Source: Albibacillus kandeliae
Lineage (GTDB): Bacteria > Pseudomonadota > Alphaproteobacteria > Rhodobacterales > Rhodobacteraceae
NCBI RefSeq assembly: GCF_003116585.1
Contig: NZ_QEHM01000001.1
Coordinates: 682,001-746,000, forward strand
Direction of reading: 5' to 3'
DNA length: 64,000 bases
Shown here: piece after piece, positions 44,969 to 53,698 of the stretch
Layout: every line of letters starts with the position of its first letter
Numbering within the stretch: position 1 is the first letter of the stretch
The notes under the pieces: model-generated
Told to the model about the DNA's origin: nothing
Seen by the model: only the letters and a program-made list of their open reading frames with translations
The model's database searches: none
Translations under genes and position numbers: made by a program

Positions 44969-45331
44969 ATGTCCCATTCGCCCGAGCCCCTCGAAGGCAC
45001 GCCGCTGATCGCGCCGTCGAGCACAGATCATCCGCTGTACGATCAGGTCGTCGATGCGTGTCGCACGGTCTACGACCCGGAGATCCCGGTCAATATCTAC
45101 GAGCTGGGTCTGGTCTATACCATCGACATCAATCCCGAGAACGAGGTCAAGGTCGTCATGACCCTGACGGCACCGGGCTGTCCCGTGGCCGGCGAGATGC
45201 CGGGCTGGGTGGTCGATGCGGTCGAGTCGATCCCGGGCGTCAAGCAGGTCGATGTCGATCTGACCTGGGAACCGCCCTGGGGCATGGACATGATGAGCGA
45301 CGAGGCGCGGCTTGAGCTGGGCTTCATGTAA
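44969..45331 (+). CDS. DUF59/SufT-like iron-sulfur assembly protein
   Basis: A 120-residue protein with the MIP18/DUF59 domain: YDPEIPVNIYELGLVY, TLTAPGCPVAGEMPGW with its conserved Cys, and LTWEPPWGMDMMSDEARLEL. SufT-type proteins help mature Fe-S enzymes, usually next to the SUF system. Here the suf operon is not in the window, but an IscA-family gene follows 1.5 kb on. The start at 44969 lies behind agagg. Confidence 0.88.
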   Translation: MSHSPEPLEGTPLIAPSSTDHPLYDQVVDACRTVYDPEIPVNIYELGLVYTIDINPENEVKVVMTLTAPGCPVAGEMPGWVVDAVESIPGVKQVDVDLTWEPPWGMDMMSDEARLELGFM

Positions 45332-45354
45332 GCCCCTCTGCCTGTTCGTCTTTC

Positions 45355-45386
45355 AAACCCGGTCACCTTTGTTGGCCGGGTTTTTT
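45355..45386 (+). terminator. Rho-independent terminator after the DUF59 gene
   Basis: Stem aaacccgg (45355-45362) and ccgggttt (45376-45383), 13-base loop, then a run of T to 45386. It is 23 bases downstream of the stop. Confidence 0.85.
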
Positions 45387-45398
45387 GATGGCGGTATG

Positions 45399-45450
45399 GC
45401 TTTCATTTTTTCATTGATAGCGATTTTGCTTTCTTTTTTGAGATGAAAGC
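45399..45450 (+). promoter_or_regulatory. AT-rich region with inverted gctttcat arms before a SatD-like gene
   Basis: The 78-base gap before 45465 is AT-rich, unlike its surroundings. Arms gctttcat (45399-45406) and atgaaagc (45443-45450) are exact inverse copies, and agcgat occurs twice in between and after. This could be an operator or an RNA fold controlling the SatD-like/DUF3307-like pair. The call is tentative. Confidence 0.3.
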
Positions 45451-45464
45451 GATATCGGTATCCC

Positions 45465-46079
45465 ATGAAACGCTTTGCAGTCCTGACGGGCGATATCGTG
45501 GCCTCCACCGATCTCGGCCCCGAACAACTGACCGAAACCATGGAAGCGCTGCGCGCCGCGGCCCGCGAGATCGCGGGCTGGGCCGATGGCATGGAAACCG
45601 GGTTCGCCCAGCGCGGTGGCGATGGCTGGCAGATGGCGCTGGACCGCCCGGTGCTGGCGTTCCGGGCCACGCTCTACCTTCAGGCCGTCCTGCGGCGATT
45701 GGCCGAGGGGCGCACGACGCGCATCGCGGTGGCCGAGGGGGCAGGGAGCCTGCCCGACGACCGGGATCCGAACAAGGCGCATGGGCCGGCCTTTACCGCC
45801 TCCGGGCGCGGGCTCGACCAAATGGGCACCCACGTCCTCCTGCTGCATGCCGAGGGTGGGGCGACTGGCGCGGCCTACCGGCTGGCGGATGCACTGGCGG
45901 CCGGGTGGACCCAGGCGCAGGCAAGGGCGCTCTGCCAGATGCTGCCCCCCGGCACGGTGACTCAGGCCGAGGCCGCGGCCGAGCTTGGCATAACCCGGGC
46001 TGCGGTCCAGCAGGCGCTGGCGGCTGCCGACTACCGGGCCCTGCATGACGCGCTGCAAATGATGGAGACAGGTGCATGA
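45465..46079 (+). CDS. SatD-like protein with C-terminal helix-turn-helix
   Basis: A 204-residue protein. The N-terminus (FAVLTGDIVASTDL) has the GDIV-type start seen in SatD proteins and in nucleotidyl-cyclase-like folds; a GGDGWQM motif follows near residue 51. The C-terminal 45 residues form a helix-turn-helix (TQAEAAAELGITRAAVQQAL). A direct 4-bp overlap with the next membrane gene, together with the partner type, supports the SatD/DUF3307 pairing seen in other bacteria. The function is unknown. Confidence 0.6.
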   Translation: MKRFAVLTGDIVASTDLGPEQLTETMEALRAAAREIAGWADGMETGFAQRGGDGWQMALDRPVLAFRATLYLQAVLRRLAEGRTTRIAVAEGAGSLPDDRDPNKAHGPAFTASGRGLDQMGTHVLLLHAEGGATGAAYRLADALAAGWTQAQARALCQMLPPGTVTQAEAAAELGITRAAVQQALAAADYRALHDALQMMETGA

Positions 46080-46786
46080 TGGAGACCTTTGCGGCGCTGC
46101 TGCTGGCCCTTGCGGCCTCCGAACTGCTCGACCCCTGCCGAGGCGGGCGCGCCGAGGTTCCGGGGCTCTGGGTCCTGCGCTCCGTCCTGTTCCTTGCGCT
46201 GGCGCTGCTCTGTCTAGGCACGTGGCACCCGGTCATTCTGGGGCTGGCCGCCGGACACCTTGCGCTTCGCCTGGCGCGTCGGCTGGCGCCCGAGGGCAGG
46301 CTCTGGCCGTTCATGGCGGAGAATGGCCTGCTGCTGGCCGGGATCCTCGGCACCGCGATCCTGCTGCCGGGGCTCTGGCCCGGGGGGCTCTGGAGCGCAC
46401 AGACGGTCCTGCCGGGGCTGATGGCGGCGGCGGCGGGTCTGGCCATTGCGACGGCCATCGGGGGCGAGGCCATCGGGCTTCTGCTCAGCGGCTACGATGC
46501 CCCGGAGCAGAAGGCGGGTCTGCCCCACGGCGGGCGGCTGATCGGGTTGCTGGAGCGGAGCATGATCTTTCTGCTGATCCTCGTGGGTCAGCCTGCCGGG
46601 GTCGGCTTTCTGATCGCGGCCAAGTCGATCCTGCGGTTCGAGGAAACCCGGGATTCCAACATCGCCAGCGAGTACATCATCATCGGCACGCTGGCCTCAT
46701 TCGCCTGGGCCATGGCCTGCGCCTGGGCCACACTGGCACTGATCGACGTCCTGCCCCCCATTGGAATTCCGACCGAAACACCATAG
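46076..46786 (+). CDS. DUF3307-like polytopic membrane protein
   Basis: A 236-residue protein with about six hydrophobic segments and a central motif GGRLIGLLERSMIFLLILVG followed by IAAKSILRFEE, which fits DUF3307 proteins. It overlaps the SatD-like gene by 4 bp, and such pairs are widespread. No transport or enzymatic residues are obvious. Confidence 0.65.
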   Translation: MMETFAALLLALAASELLDPCRGGRAEVPGLWVLRSVLFLALALLCLGTWHPVILGLAAGHLALRLARRLAPEGRLWPFMAENGLLLAGILGTAILLPGLWPGGLWSAQTVLPGLMAAAAGLAIATAIGGEAIGLLLSGYDAPEQKAGLPHGGRLIGLLERSMIFLLILVGQPAGVGFLIAAKSILRFEETRDSNIASEYIIIGTLASFAWAMACAWATLALIDVLPPIGIPTETP

Positions 46787-46818
46787 ATTAGGACTCGAAA
46801 CGCAATAGGAACCAGACC

Positions 46819-47184
46819 ATGTTCGGTATTCCCGGCAAGCAGGCCGTATCCATGACCCCCGCTGCGGCGGCACAGATTTCGAAGCTGATGACCAAGGACG
46901 GCCATGCCGGCCTGCGCATCGGCGTCAAGAAGGGTGGCTGCGCGGGCATGGAATACACCATGGAATACGTCGACCAGACCGATCCGATGGACGAGGTGGT
47001 CGAGCAGGACGGCGCGCGGGTGATGATCGCCCCGATGGCGCAGATGTTCCTCTTTGGCACCGAGATCGACTACCAGACCTCGCTGCTGGAGTCGGGGTTC
47101 CGCTTCAACAACCCCAACGTGGCCGAAGCCTGCGGTTGCGGCGAGTCGATCAAGTTCAACGAGATGCCGGCCTCGCAGGGCTGA
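46819..47184 (+). CDS. IscA/SufA/ErpA-family iron-sulfur carrier
   Basis: A 121-residue A-type carrier protein with the three ligand cysteines: KGGCAGM and the C-terminal CGCGES pair. Additional family marks are ISKLM, LRIGVK and FRFNNPN. It carries or delivers [2Fe-2S]/[4Fe-4S] clusters to apo-proteins. It begins 33 bases after the DUF3307-like gene, so it may belong to the same transcript. Confidence 0.92.
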   Translation: MFGIPGKQAVSMTPAAAAQISKLMTKDGHAGLRIGVKKGGCAGMEYTMEYVDQTDPMDEVVEQDGARVMIAPMAQMFLFGTEIDYQTSLLESGFRFNNPNVAEACGCGESIKFNEMPASQG

Positions 47185-47391
47185 GGCCCTCGGAAAACAC
47201 GTTTTCGTTAATCCTGCGGAAACCAGAATTCACGAAAGATGAAAGCAAGAGCGACCCCCGGTGGGCGCTTTCCCGGGCATTTCGGCCAGATGCCCGGCGC
47301 GCACCTGTTTTTGCACAAGTCCGACCGATTTCGGCCCTTGTGCTTGCCACGCACGGGGGTCATGCTGACCGTCAGCCGACCGTCGGCGAGG

Positions 47392-47421
47392 TTGAAAAAG
47401 GGGGACCAACCCCCCAACTAT
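47392..47421 (+). promoter_or_regulatory. Candidate heat-shock (sigma-32-type) promoter of lon
   Basis: TTGAAA (47392-47397), a 13-base spacer, then CCCCCAACTA (47411-47420) resembles the sigma-32 pattern CTTGAA-N13-CCCCAT. It lies about 70 bases before lon, a classical heat-shock gene. Poor match at the edges keeps the confidence low. Confidence 0.4.
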
Positions 47422-47491
47422 CCGAAGTGGAGACGGCCGGAGTTGCCCGCAATCGGGGACCGGCGCCGTTTTGCCTAATAAAGGAAAGAGC

Positions 47492-49903
47492 ATGAAAGAC
47501 CCTCTCAACTCCTCTTATCCTGTCCTGCCTCTGCGCGACATCGTGGTGTTCCCCCACATGATCGTGCCGCTCTTCGTGGGCCGCGAGAAATCGGTGCGCG
47601 CACTGGAAGAGGTGATGGCGGATGACAAGCAGATCCTGCTGTCCAGCCAGATCGACCCGAGCGTGGACGATCCGACGACCGACGGGATCTATGACAGCGG
47701 CGTTCTTGCCAACGTGCTGCAGCTGCTGAAGCTGCCCGATGGCACGGTGAAGGTTCTGGTCGAAGGCCAGGCCCGGGTCCGCATTACCGAATACCTGGAC
47801 AACGACGCCTTCTTCGAGGCGCGCGCCGAGTACCTTGAAGAGGTGCCGGGCGACGAGGAAACCACCGAGGCGCTGCTGCGCACCGTGGGCGAGGAATTCG
47901 CGCGTTACGCCAAGGTCCGCAAGAACATTCCCGAGGAGGCACTGGCCGCCGTCGGTGAATCGACCGAGCCCGCCAAGCTGGCCGACCTCGTGGCCGGACA
48001 TCTGGGCATCGACGTCTCGGCCAAGCAGGACCTGCTGGAAACCCTGAGCGTCAGCGAGCGGCTGGAGAAGGTCTATGGCCTGATGCAGAGCGAGATGAGC
48101 GTTCTGCAGGTCGAGAAGAAGATCAAGACGCGCGTCAAGAGCCAGATGGAGAAGACGCAGCGCGAGTACTACCTGAATGAGCAGATGAAGGCCATTCAGA
48201 AGGAACTCGGCGACGGCGAGGACGGCAGCAACGAAGTCGCCGAGCTGGAGCAGAAGATCGAAGAGACCAAGCTGTCGAAGGAAGCGCGCGAAAAGGCCGA
48301 GGGCGAGCTCAAGAAGCTGCGCAACATGAGCCCGATGAGCGCCGAAGCGACGGTTGTCCGCAACTACCTCGACTGGATGCTGTCGATCCCGTGGGGCACC
48401 AAGTCCCGCGTCAAGAAAGACCTGCACCGCGCACAGGACATCCTCGACAACGACCACTACGGTCTCGAGAAGGTCAAGGAGCGGATCGTCGAATACCTGG
48501 CCGTGCAACAGCGCAGCCAGAAGCTGAAAGGCCCGATCCTCTGCCTCGTCGGCCCTCCGGGTGTCGGCAAGACCTCGCTCGGCAAGTCGGTCGCCAAGGC
48601 GACGGGGCGCGAGTTCATCCGCATCAGCCTTGGCGGTGTGCGCGATGAATCCGAGATCCGCGGTCACCGTCGGACCTACATCGGCTCCATGCCCGGCAAG
48701 ATCATCCAGGCGCTGAAGAAGGCCAAGACCACGAACCCGCTGATCCTGCTCGACGAGATCGACAAGATGGGCCAGGACTTCCGTGGTGACCCGGCTTCGG
48801 CAATGCTGGAGGTGCTCGACCCGGAACAGAACTCGACCTTCGTCGACCACTACCTCGAAGTGGAATACGACCTGTCGAACGTCATGTTCCTGACCACGTC
48901 GAACAGCTACAACATGCCCGGGCCGCTGCTGGACCGGATGGAGATCATCCCGCTGGCTGGCTACACCGAGGACGAGAAGCGCGAGATCGCGCATCAGCAC
49001 CTCGTGCCGAAGCAGATCAAGAACCACGGTCTGAAGACCAAGGAGTTCGAGCTGACCGAGGATGCGCTGACCGAGATCATCCGCACATACACCCGCGAGG
49101 CGGGCGTGCGGAACCTCGAGCGCGAGATCGCCAAGGTCTGCCGCAAGGCGCTGACCAAGATCGTCAAGAAGGAGGCCGACACCGTCAAGGTCACGGCCGA
49201 GAACCTCGACGATTACCTCGGCGTGCCGAAGTACCGCTTTGGCCTGGCCGAACTGGAAGATCAGGTCGGTGTCGTGACCGGGCTGGCCTATACCTCGGTG
49301 GGGGGCGAACTGCTCCAGATCGAGGCGCTGCGTCTCCCCGGCAAGGGTCGGATGAAGACCACCGGCAAGCTTGGTGACGTCATGAAGGAGTCGATCGACG
49401 CGGCCTCGTCCTACGTGCGGTCCATCGCGCCGCAGATCGGGGTCAAGCCGCCGCGCTTTGACAAGTGGGACATCCACGTGCACGTGCCCGATGGCGCGAC
49501 GCCCAAGGACGGTCCGAGCGCGGGTCTCGCGATGGTGACCTCCATCGTGTCGGTGCTGACGCAGATCCCGGTCCGCAAGGACATCGCCATGACCGGCGAA
49601 GTCTCGCTGCGCGGGAATGCCATGCCGATCGGCGGGTTGAAAGAGAAACTGCTCGCAGCTCTGCGGGGCGGCATCAAGACGGTGCTGATCCCCGAGGAGA
49701 ACGAGAAGGATCTGCCGGATATCCCGGACAACGTGAAGAAGGGGCTCAAGATCATCCCCGTCAAGCACGTGTCCGAAGTGCTGAAGCTGGCCCTCGTGCG
49801 CGAGCCGGAGCCCATCGAATGGGACGAGGCGGCCGAGGAAGCGGCAGCGGCGCAGGCGGCGATCGCCACGCCGGAGAGCGGCACATCGGCAACCGCGCAC
49901 TGA
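47492..49903 (+). CDS. lon: ATP-dependent protease Lon
   Basis: An 803-residue LonA protease: N-terminal substrate domain ([20 protein letters not shown] in the first 30 residues), AAA+ module with Walker A GPPGVGKT (354-361) and LLDEIDKM, and the C-terminal Ser-Lys protease domain with Ser676 in DGPSAGLAM and Lys719 in GGLKEK. It degrades misfolded and regulatory proteins in the cytoplasm. The ATG at 47492 follows aaggaaagag. The C-terminal tail is rich in Ala and Glu. Confidence 0.98.
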   Translation: MKDPLNSSYPVLPLRDIVVFPHMIVPLFVGREKSVRALEEVMADDKQILLSSQIDPSVDDPTTDGIYDSGVLANVLQLLKLPDGTVKVLVEGQARVRITEYLDNDAFFEARAEYLEEVPGDEETTEALLRTVGEEFARYAKVRKNIPEEALAAVGESTEPAKLADLVAGHLGIDVSAKQDLLETLSVSERLEKVYGLMQSEMSVLQVEKKIKTRVKSQMEKTQREYYLNEQMKAIQKELGDGEDGSNEVAELEQKIEETKLSKEAREKAEGELKKLRNMSPMSAEATVVRNYLDWMLSIPWGTKSRVKKDLHRAQDILDNDHYGLEKVKERIVEYLAVQQRSQKLKGPILCLVGPPGVGKTSLGKSVAKATGREFIRISLGGVRDESEIRGHRRTYIGSMPGKIIQALKKAKTTNPLILLDEIDKMGQDFRGDPASAMLEVLDPEQNSTFVDHYLEVEYDLSNVMFLTTSNSYNMPGPLLDRMEIIPLAGYTEDEKREIAHQHLVPKQIKNHGLKTKEFELTEDALTEIIRTYTREAGVRNLEREIAKVCRKALTKIVKKEADTVKVTAENLDDYLGVPKYRFGLAELEDQVGVVTGLAYTSVGGELLQIEALRLPGKGRMKTTGKLGDVMKESIDAASSYVRSIAPQIGVKPPRFDKWDIHVHVPDGATPKDGPSAGLAMVTSIVSVLTQIPVRKDIAMTGEVSLRGNAMPIGGLKEKLLAALRGGIKTVLIPEENEKDLPDIPDNVKKGLKIIPVKHVSEVLKLALVREPEPIEWDEAAEEAAAAQAAIATPESGTSATAH

Positions 49904-49923
49904 GCGGAAGCAGATATAACGAC

Positions 49924-49948
49924 AAGGGCGGCCCAAGTGGCCGCCCTT
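49924..49948 (+). terminator. Hairpin terminator after lon
   Basis: A perfect 10-bp stem (aagggcggcc at 49924-49933 with ggccgccctt at 49939-49948) and a 5-base loop, followed by cttcgtttc. It also lies just after the convergent MFS gene's stop. Confidence 0.75.
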
Positions 49949-49956
49949 CTTCGTTT

Positions 49957-51381
49957 CTACATGGCCGCGTCCGGCGCCGCGAGGTCGGCGGTCCCAGCTG
50001 TGCGGTCGGGCCGGAGGCCGAGGGTCGCGCAGAGCGCCAGCAGAGCGACGAGGGCAGCGGCACCCCAGAGCGTCCAGATCGGGCCGCTGGCGTCACCGGC
50101 CCGGAGGGCCGGGAACAGGCCGGAGACCCCCGCGACCCAGCCGCCGAGACCGGCGCCGACGGCGTAGCCTGCCGTGTGCACGGTCGGCATGAAGGAACTG
50201 GTGCGCGCGGCCTCCTCCTGCGATGTGGCTTCCATGATGGCCTGGTTGCAGGGGCCCCAGACCATGCCGAAGGCGAGCCCCGACAGGCTGTGGCCGAGGA
50301 CGACCACGGGCAGAAAGCCTTGCGTAAGACCGTAGGCGATGAGCAGTGCGCCAAGAACCTGCGCCAACGGGCCGAAGCGCAGGACACGCCAGCGCAGGGT
50401 GGCAGACAGCCCGCCCACCCACATGGCGGAAAAGCTCCAGCTCAGCGCCATCGCGACGACGATCCAGCCGATCCAGACCGGCGAGAGGGACCAGGTGTGG
50501 CCGATGGCAGCGGCCAGGAACACCGAAGACACGCTTTGTGCCACGGGCATCAGCAGCAGCACCCATGTTCCGCGCCCCACGGTGCCGCGTCCAAAGGCGT
50601 TGGGCGGAAAGAACCGGTCGGCCCGGCGCGAGTCGCTGACCAGCGCCCAGGTGACAAGGGCGAGGCCCAGCGGAAGCCCCAGCGCGGCGAGCGGACGGTC
50701 GGGCAGGGCGGACGGACCGGCGAGGAACACCGCGCCCAGCAGGCAGAGCGCCGCGGGCGCCAGCGAGGCGGTCGCCCCGGGCCCCACGTGCCCCCGTTCG
50801 CGCGGCAGGCTGCGCGGCACGGTCGCGAGGAACACCAGTGCCAGCGGCAGGCAGACCAGCATCGCGGCGCGCCACCCGAGGTGCTCGGTGGCGTAGCCGC
50901 CGGCGAGGGGGCCCAGCACGGCCGCGATGGCCCAGACCGTCGCCTCGGCCGAAAACACCCGCGAGACAAGTCCCTTGGGAAAGAGGGTCGGGATCAACCC
51001 GTAGCACAGCGCCACGATCACCCCGTCCGAGATGCCCTGAAGCGCGCGGCCGAAGGCAAAGACCTCGGCGGTAGGCGCAAGGCAGCAGAGCAGCACACCG
51101 AAGAGGAAGCAGGAGGCACCGGCAAGCGCTGTGGTCCTGGCGCCGAAGCGACCGCGGAGCCGGGCCGAGATCAGCCCGCCCGCGATCACCCCGATGTAGA
51201 ACAGCGCATAGGCCCAGGGCATCAGCCAGAGCCGCCCGAGGTCCTCGTAGGCGATGGGAATGGATGCGGCGATGGAGAGATCGTTGAAGGCATGCATCGC
51301 AATGCCGGCAGAAACGGTAAGGGTGGCGCCGCGATATTGAGGCGCGAGCAGCGCGCGGGCGGGCAGGGCGTCGGTGGTCAT
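49957..51381 (-). CDS. MFS transporter, unknown substrate
   Basis: A 474-residue protein with about 12-14 hydrophobic segments. The loop between helices 2 and 3 reads ARLRGRFGARTTAL, and helix 4 has FGRALQGISDGVIVAL. Compared with the Bcr/CflA protein at 14343 it looks like another MFS branch (perhaps drug or sugar efflux, DHA2-like in length). It is the last host gene on this side before the tRNA and integrated element. The substrate is unknown. Confidence 0.85.
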   Translation of the reverse strand: MTTDALPARALLAPQYRGATLTVSAGIAMHAFNDLSIAASIPIAYEDLGRLWLMPWAYALFYIGVIAGGLISARLRGRFGARTTALAGASCFLFGVLLCCLAPTAEVFAFGRALQGISDGVIVALCYGLIPTLFPKGLVSRVFSAEATVWAIAAVLGPLAGGYATEHLGWRAAMLVCLPLALVFLATVPRSLPRERGHVGPGATASLAPAALCLLGAVFLAGPSALPDRPLAALGLPLGLALVTWALVSDSRRADRFFPPNAFGRGTVGRGTWVLLLMPVAQSVSSVFLAAAIGHTWSLSPVWIGWIVVAMALSWSFSAMWVGGLSATLRWRVLRFGPLAQVLGALLIAYGLTQGFLPVVVLGHSLSGLAFGMVWGPCNQAIMEATSQEEAARTSSFMPTVHTAGYAVGAGLGGWVAGVSGLFPALRAGDASGPIWTLWGAAALVALLALCATLGLRPDRTAGTADLAAPDAAM

Positions 51382-51547
51382 GCGGTGTCTTTCGATCCTT
51401 GGTGAGATTCGCAGCCTAAGAGCTCAAGTATGGTTGAGGTCAAGCGCTCGCTGCGACCCTCTCGATCCGCCCGGACCCTCCGCGCGGCCATATTGGAGTG
51501 AAGGCGGCAAAACGACGAGAAAGACAAGAACTTTGCCCCCGGACCCC

Positions 51548-51576
51548 TTGCATAGCCCGGAGAGTGACGGTAATAC
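51548..51576 (+). promoter_or_regulatory. Promoter of tRNA-Val
   Basis: TTGCAT (51548-51553), a 17-base spacer, and TAATAC (51571-51576) place the start near 51583, four bases before the mature tRNA 5' end. Confidence 0.7.
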
Positions 51577-51586
51577 CCCGCCTCAC

Positions 51587-51661
51587 GGGTGATTAGCTCA
51601 GTGGTAGAGCGCTTCGTTCACATCGAAGATGTCAGGAGTTCAAATCTCTTATCACCCACCA
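51587..51661 (+). tRNA. tRNA-Val (anticodon CAC), CCA encoded
   Basis: The acceptor arms gggtgat (51587-51593) and atcaccc (51651-51657) pair perfectly, followed by a discriminator A and an encoded CCA. The anticodon stem cttcg/cgaag encloses the loop ttcacat, giving anticodon CAC for GUG codons. The D arm (gctcagtggtagagc) and T loop (ttcaaat) are normal. Its 3' end borders the integrated element. Confidence 0.95.
51625..51661. other. Probable attL of the integrated element (3' end of tRNA-Val)
   Basis: The integrase gene lies 75 bases from the 3' end of an intact tRNA gene, the usual layout of tyrosine-recombinase elements that use a tRNA 3' end as attB. The matching attR copy would be beyond 64000, so the exact core cannot be read here. 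Confidence 0.5.
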
Positions 51662-51735
51662 TCTAACCCATTAATCTAAAACGCTTTTGGTTTCAATTTA
51701 GGCCGATTTGCGAAGTGCTTGGCGGTTCATTGAAC

Positions 51736-52743
51736 CTAGCCGAGCCGGATTCGTGCCTCGGTGAAGTTCAAAACATCGGCCGCGTCCTGCATGTGGGACG
51801 GGGCATAGCGCGCATAGACGCGCTCGGTTGTCTGGGTATTCGAGTGACCCAGGTACTGGCTGATCTTCGAGATCGGCACGCCCGCCTCCGCCATGTGGAC
51901 TGCCGAAGTGTGGCGCAGGGTGTGGATGGTGACGTCCTCGAGCTTTGCTCGCTCACAGGCCGAGTAGAAGCCCGTTCGGATCGATTTCACCCGCTCACCT
52001 CCGTACTCCACCACGTAGTCGCTAAGCGCCGCGTCACGGGCGGTCTGCAGAGCGGCCCGTGTCATGCCGTTCATCGGCACCACGGCGCGGCCCTTGCGCG
52101 TCTTGGAGTCATCCAGGCGCAGGTTGATCTGCGATCGTTCGAAGTCGACGCGATGCCATTCAAGATCCAGAATGGCGCCCACGCGGCCGGCCGTGCCAAG
52201 CAGGAGCGTGACGGCGAGCTCGATGTGCGGGCTGCCGCAGGAGGTCAGCAGGCGCCAAATCTCCTCGCGTGTCAGGAACCGCTCTTTCGGCGCCGGCTTC
52301 TCCGGCCGCCATATATGCGGGGCCCGGTCGGTCATCTTGGTGCGCTCGCCGTACTTCATGGCGGAGCGGAGATGTCCGAGTTCGGTATGGACGGTGCCCT
52401 GCGACTTGCCCTGGCGTTCCCGCAACTCGGCATAGGAGCGGCAGTGATGGATTTCGATCTGGTCAGGTCGCAACTTGCCGAAGTGCGGCAGGATGGCCTT
52501 CCCAGTGTATCGCAGCGTCGCTGCTGCTGGCTTGTCGCCCAGCGAAGCTATGTACTCGGCCCAGATGCGCTCGACAGTGCAACCCTCGTCTGGGATGATG
52601 GTCTCGTGCCGATAGACGTCTAGAGCCTCTGCCTCCGCTTCCTTTCGGGTGCGTGACGCAAGCTTATGGCGCCTCCGCTTGCCCCCGTCGTACCAGGAGA
52701 CGCAGAAGCCTCCCCTGAGCCTACCGATGGTGAGATCTGGCAT
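51736..52743 (-). CDS. int: Tyrosine-family site-specific integrase
   Basis: A 335-residue recombinase. The catalytic set is visible: Arg187 (TAGRVGAI), Lys near 214, His274 and Arg277 (IHTLRHTS), His300 (YLGHSN) and Tyr310 (RVYARY). The N-terminal SAM-like domain (residues 55-150) binds the core site, and the first 45 residues resemble a phage arm-binding domain. It integrates and excises the element at tRNA-Val. The start overlaps the excisionase-like gene by 124 bp. Confidence 0.95.
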   Translation of the reverse strand: MPDLTIGRLRGGFCVSWYDGGKRRRHKLASRTRKEAEAEALDVYRHETIIPDEGCTVERIWAEYIASLGDKPAAATLRYTGKAILPHFGKLRPDQIEIHHCRSYAELRERQGKSQGTVHTELGHLRSAMKYGERTKMTDRAPHIWRPEKPAPKERFLTREEIWRLLTSCGSPHIELAVTLLLGTAGRVGAILDLEWHRVDFERSQINLRLDDSKTRKGRAVVPMNGMTRAALQTARDAALSDYVVEYGGERVKSIRTGFYSACERAKLEDVTIHTLRHTSAVHMAEAGVPISKISQYLGHSNTQTTERVYARYAPSHMQDAADVLNFTEARIRLG

Positions 52744-52892
52744 TTTTCTATCTCCTCGACTGCATTTGCCGGGATTCGGTATAGCCTACCGAGGCGGAAG
52801 TGGGGAATTTCTCCAGCGGCGCACTGATTGCGGATGGTGGTCGCACTGACGCCCCAGCGGTCGGCGAGTGTCTCTGGCGTGAACGGTCTCAT
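52620..52892 (-). CDS. Excisionase-like helix-turn-helix protein
   Basis: A 90-residue protein with a MerR/excisionase-type winged helix at its start: TPETLADRWGVSATTIRN, then IPHFRLGRLYRIPANAVEEI. This fold is used by phage excisionases to bend att DNA. ATG 52892 was chosen because the domain begins directly after it. The gene overlaps the 5' part of int by 124 bp, consistent with control of excision versus integration. Confidence 0.7.
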   Translation of the reverse strand: MRPFTPETLADRWGVSATTIRNQCAAGEIPHFRLGRLYRIPANAVEEIEKCQISPSVGSGEASASPGTTGASGGAISLRHAPERKRRQRL

Positions 52893-52905
52893 ACAGGACA
52901 CCCCA

Positions 52906-53127
52906 TCAGGTAGGATTGGTGATCGCCGCTCGCAGAGAGCGCAGTCTAATCTCCGTTTCGGCTGCATGCTGCTTGTACTCCGCTTCGGCAGCGATCTTGG
53001 CCTGCTTGTCCGCCAACTCCTCGAGCTGCTCCTCTGACAGCTTCGCGAATTCCTCGGAAAACTCAGCAGTGTCCTCTACCATGCCCTTGATCTTAAAGGT
53101 CAACGCCTGAACGTCATTGTTGTCCAT
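52906..53127 (-). CDS. Small coiled-coil phage protein, unknown function
   Basis: A 73-residue acidic protein, mainly one long helix with heptad-like spacing (EFAKLSEEQLEELADKQAKI). A good ribosome-binding site (ggagaag) precedes ATG 53127. It lies 13 bases before the excisionase-like gene on the same strand. No family is recognised. Confidence 0.65.
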   Translation of the reverse strand: MDNNDVQALTFKIKGMVEDTAEFSEEFAKLSEEQLEELADKQAKIAAEAEYKQHAAETEIRLRSLRAAITNPT

Positions 53128-53143
53128 GTCGCTTCTCCAGCGG

Positions 53144-53329
53144 TTAGAGTTTCAATCGATAGACCGCTCGCCCGATGCTTTCTGCGGCCTCGAGGTCGCC
53201 TCGCTCGGCCATCATGCGTGCGGTTGTTTCGTATGCGGGCCAAGGCAGATGCCGCCAATGACCGTCTGCTAGGACGCATCTCACTGCCATTTCACCGTAG
53301 GCCTTCTCTGGATCATCAGTGTCGGCCAT
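53144..53329 (-). CDS. Small phage protein, unknown function
   Basis: A 61-residue protein (MADTDDPEKAYGEMAVRCVL at the start) behind aggagg. The C-terminal half is helical. It lies 16 bases upstream of the coiled-coil gene in the same leftward operon. Nothing in it points to a function. Confidence 0.6.
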   Translation of the reverse strand: MADTDDPEKAYGEMAVRCVLADGHWRHLPWPAYETTARMMAERGDLEAAESIGRAVYRLKL

Positions 53330-53347
53330 GACTGCCTCCTGTTCGGG

Positions 53348-53683
53348 CTAATTGGCGTCCGCGGTGTCCATGATGTCCGCGAACCATTGAAATGCCTTGG
53401 CCCGCAGGTCATCGAGCGACCGTGCTTCCAAGGTGGTTTCCTGTTCCCAGTCGCCGGCGAAGATGAACACTTCGCTGCGTCCGTCCGCTTCGAAGTGAAA
53501 CAGCAGGTCGAAGCCCTCTATGCGCCAGAGTTCTTCAGGACAGCCGCACTCGTCGCTTGGAACTCGGGCGAGCAGCGTGATGGGTGCGTCGCCAGTGGGT
53601 GCCGGCACATGACCTACACGCAGCTCCGCGAGGGCTTCAGCGCCGGCGCCGCTGACGAATGGAACTCTTGTGAAGGCTACCAT
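53348..53683 (-). CDS. Hypothetical phage protein
   Basis: A 111-residue protein with an acidic C-terminal helix and the segment DECGCPEELWRIEGFDLLF. The ribosome-binding site gcgagga precedes ATG 53683. It ends 18 bases from the next gene downstream and overlaps nothing of the ParB-like gene, whose stop is at 53699. The function is unknown. Confidence 0.6.
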   Translation of the reverse strand: MVAFTRVPFVSGAGAEALAELRVGHVPAPTGDAPITLLARVPSDECGCPEELWRIEGFDLLFHFEADGRSEVFIFAGDWEQETTLEARSLDDLRAKAFQWFADIMDTADAN

Positions 53684-53698
53684 GGTCCTCGCTGCCCC

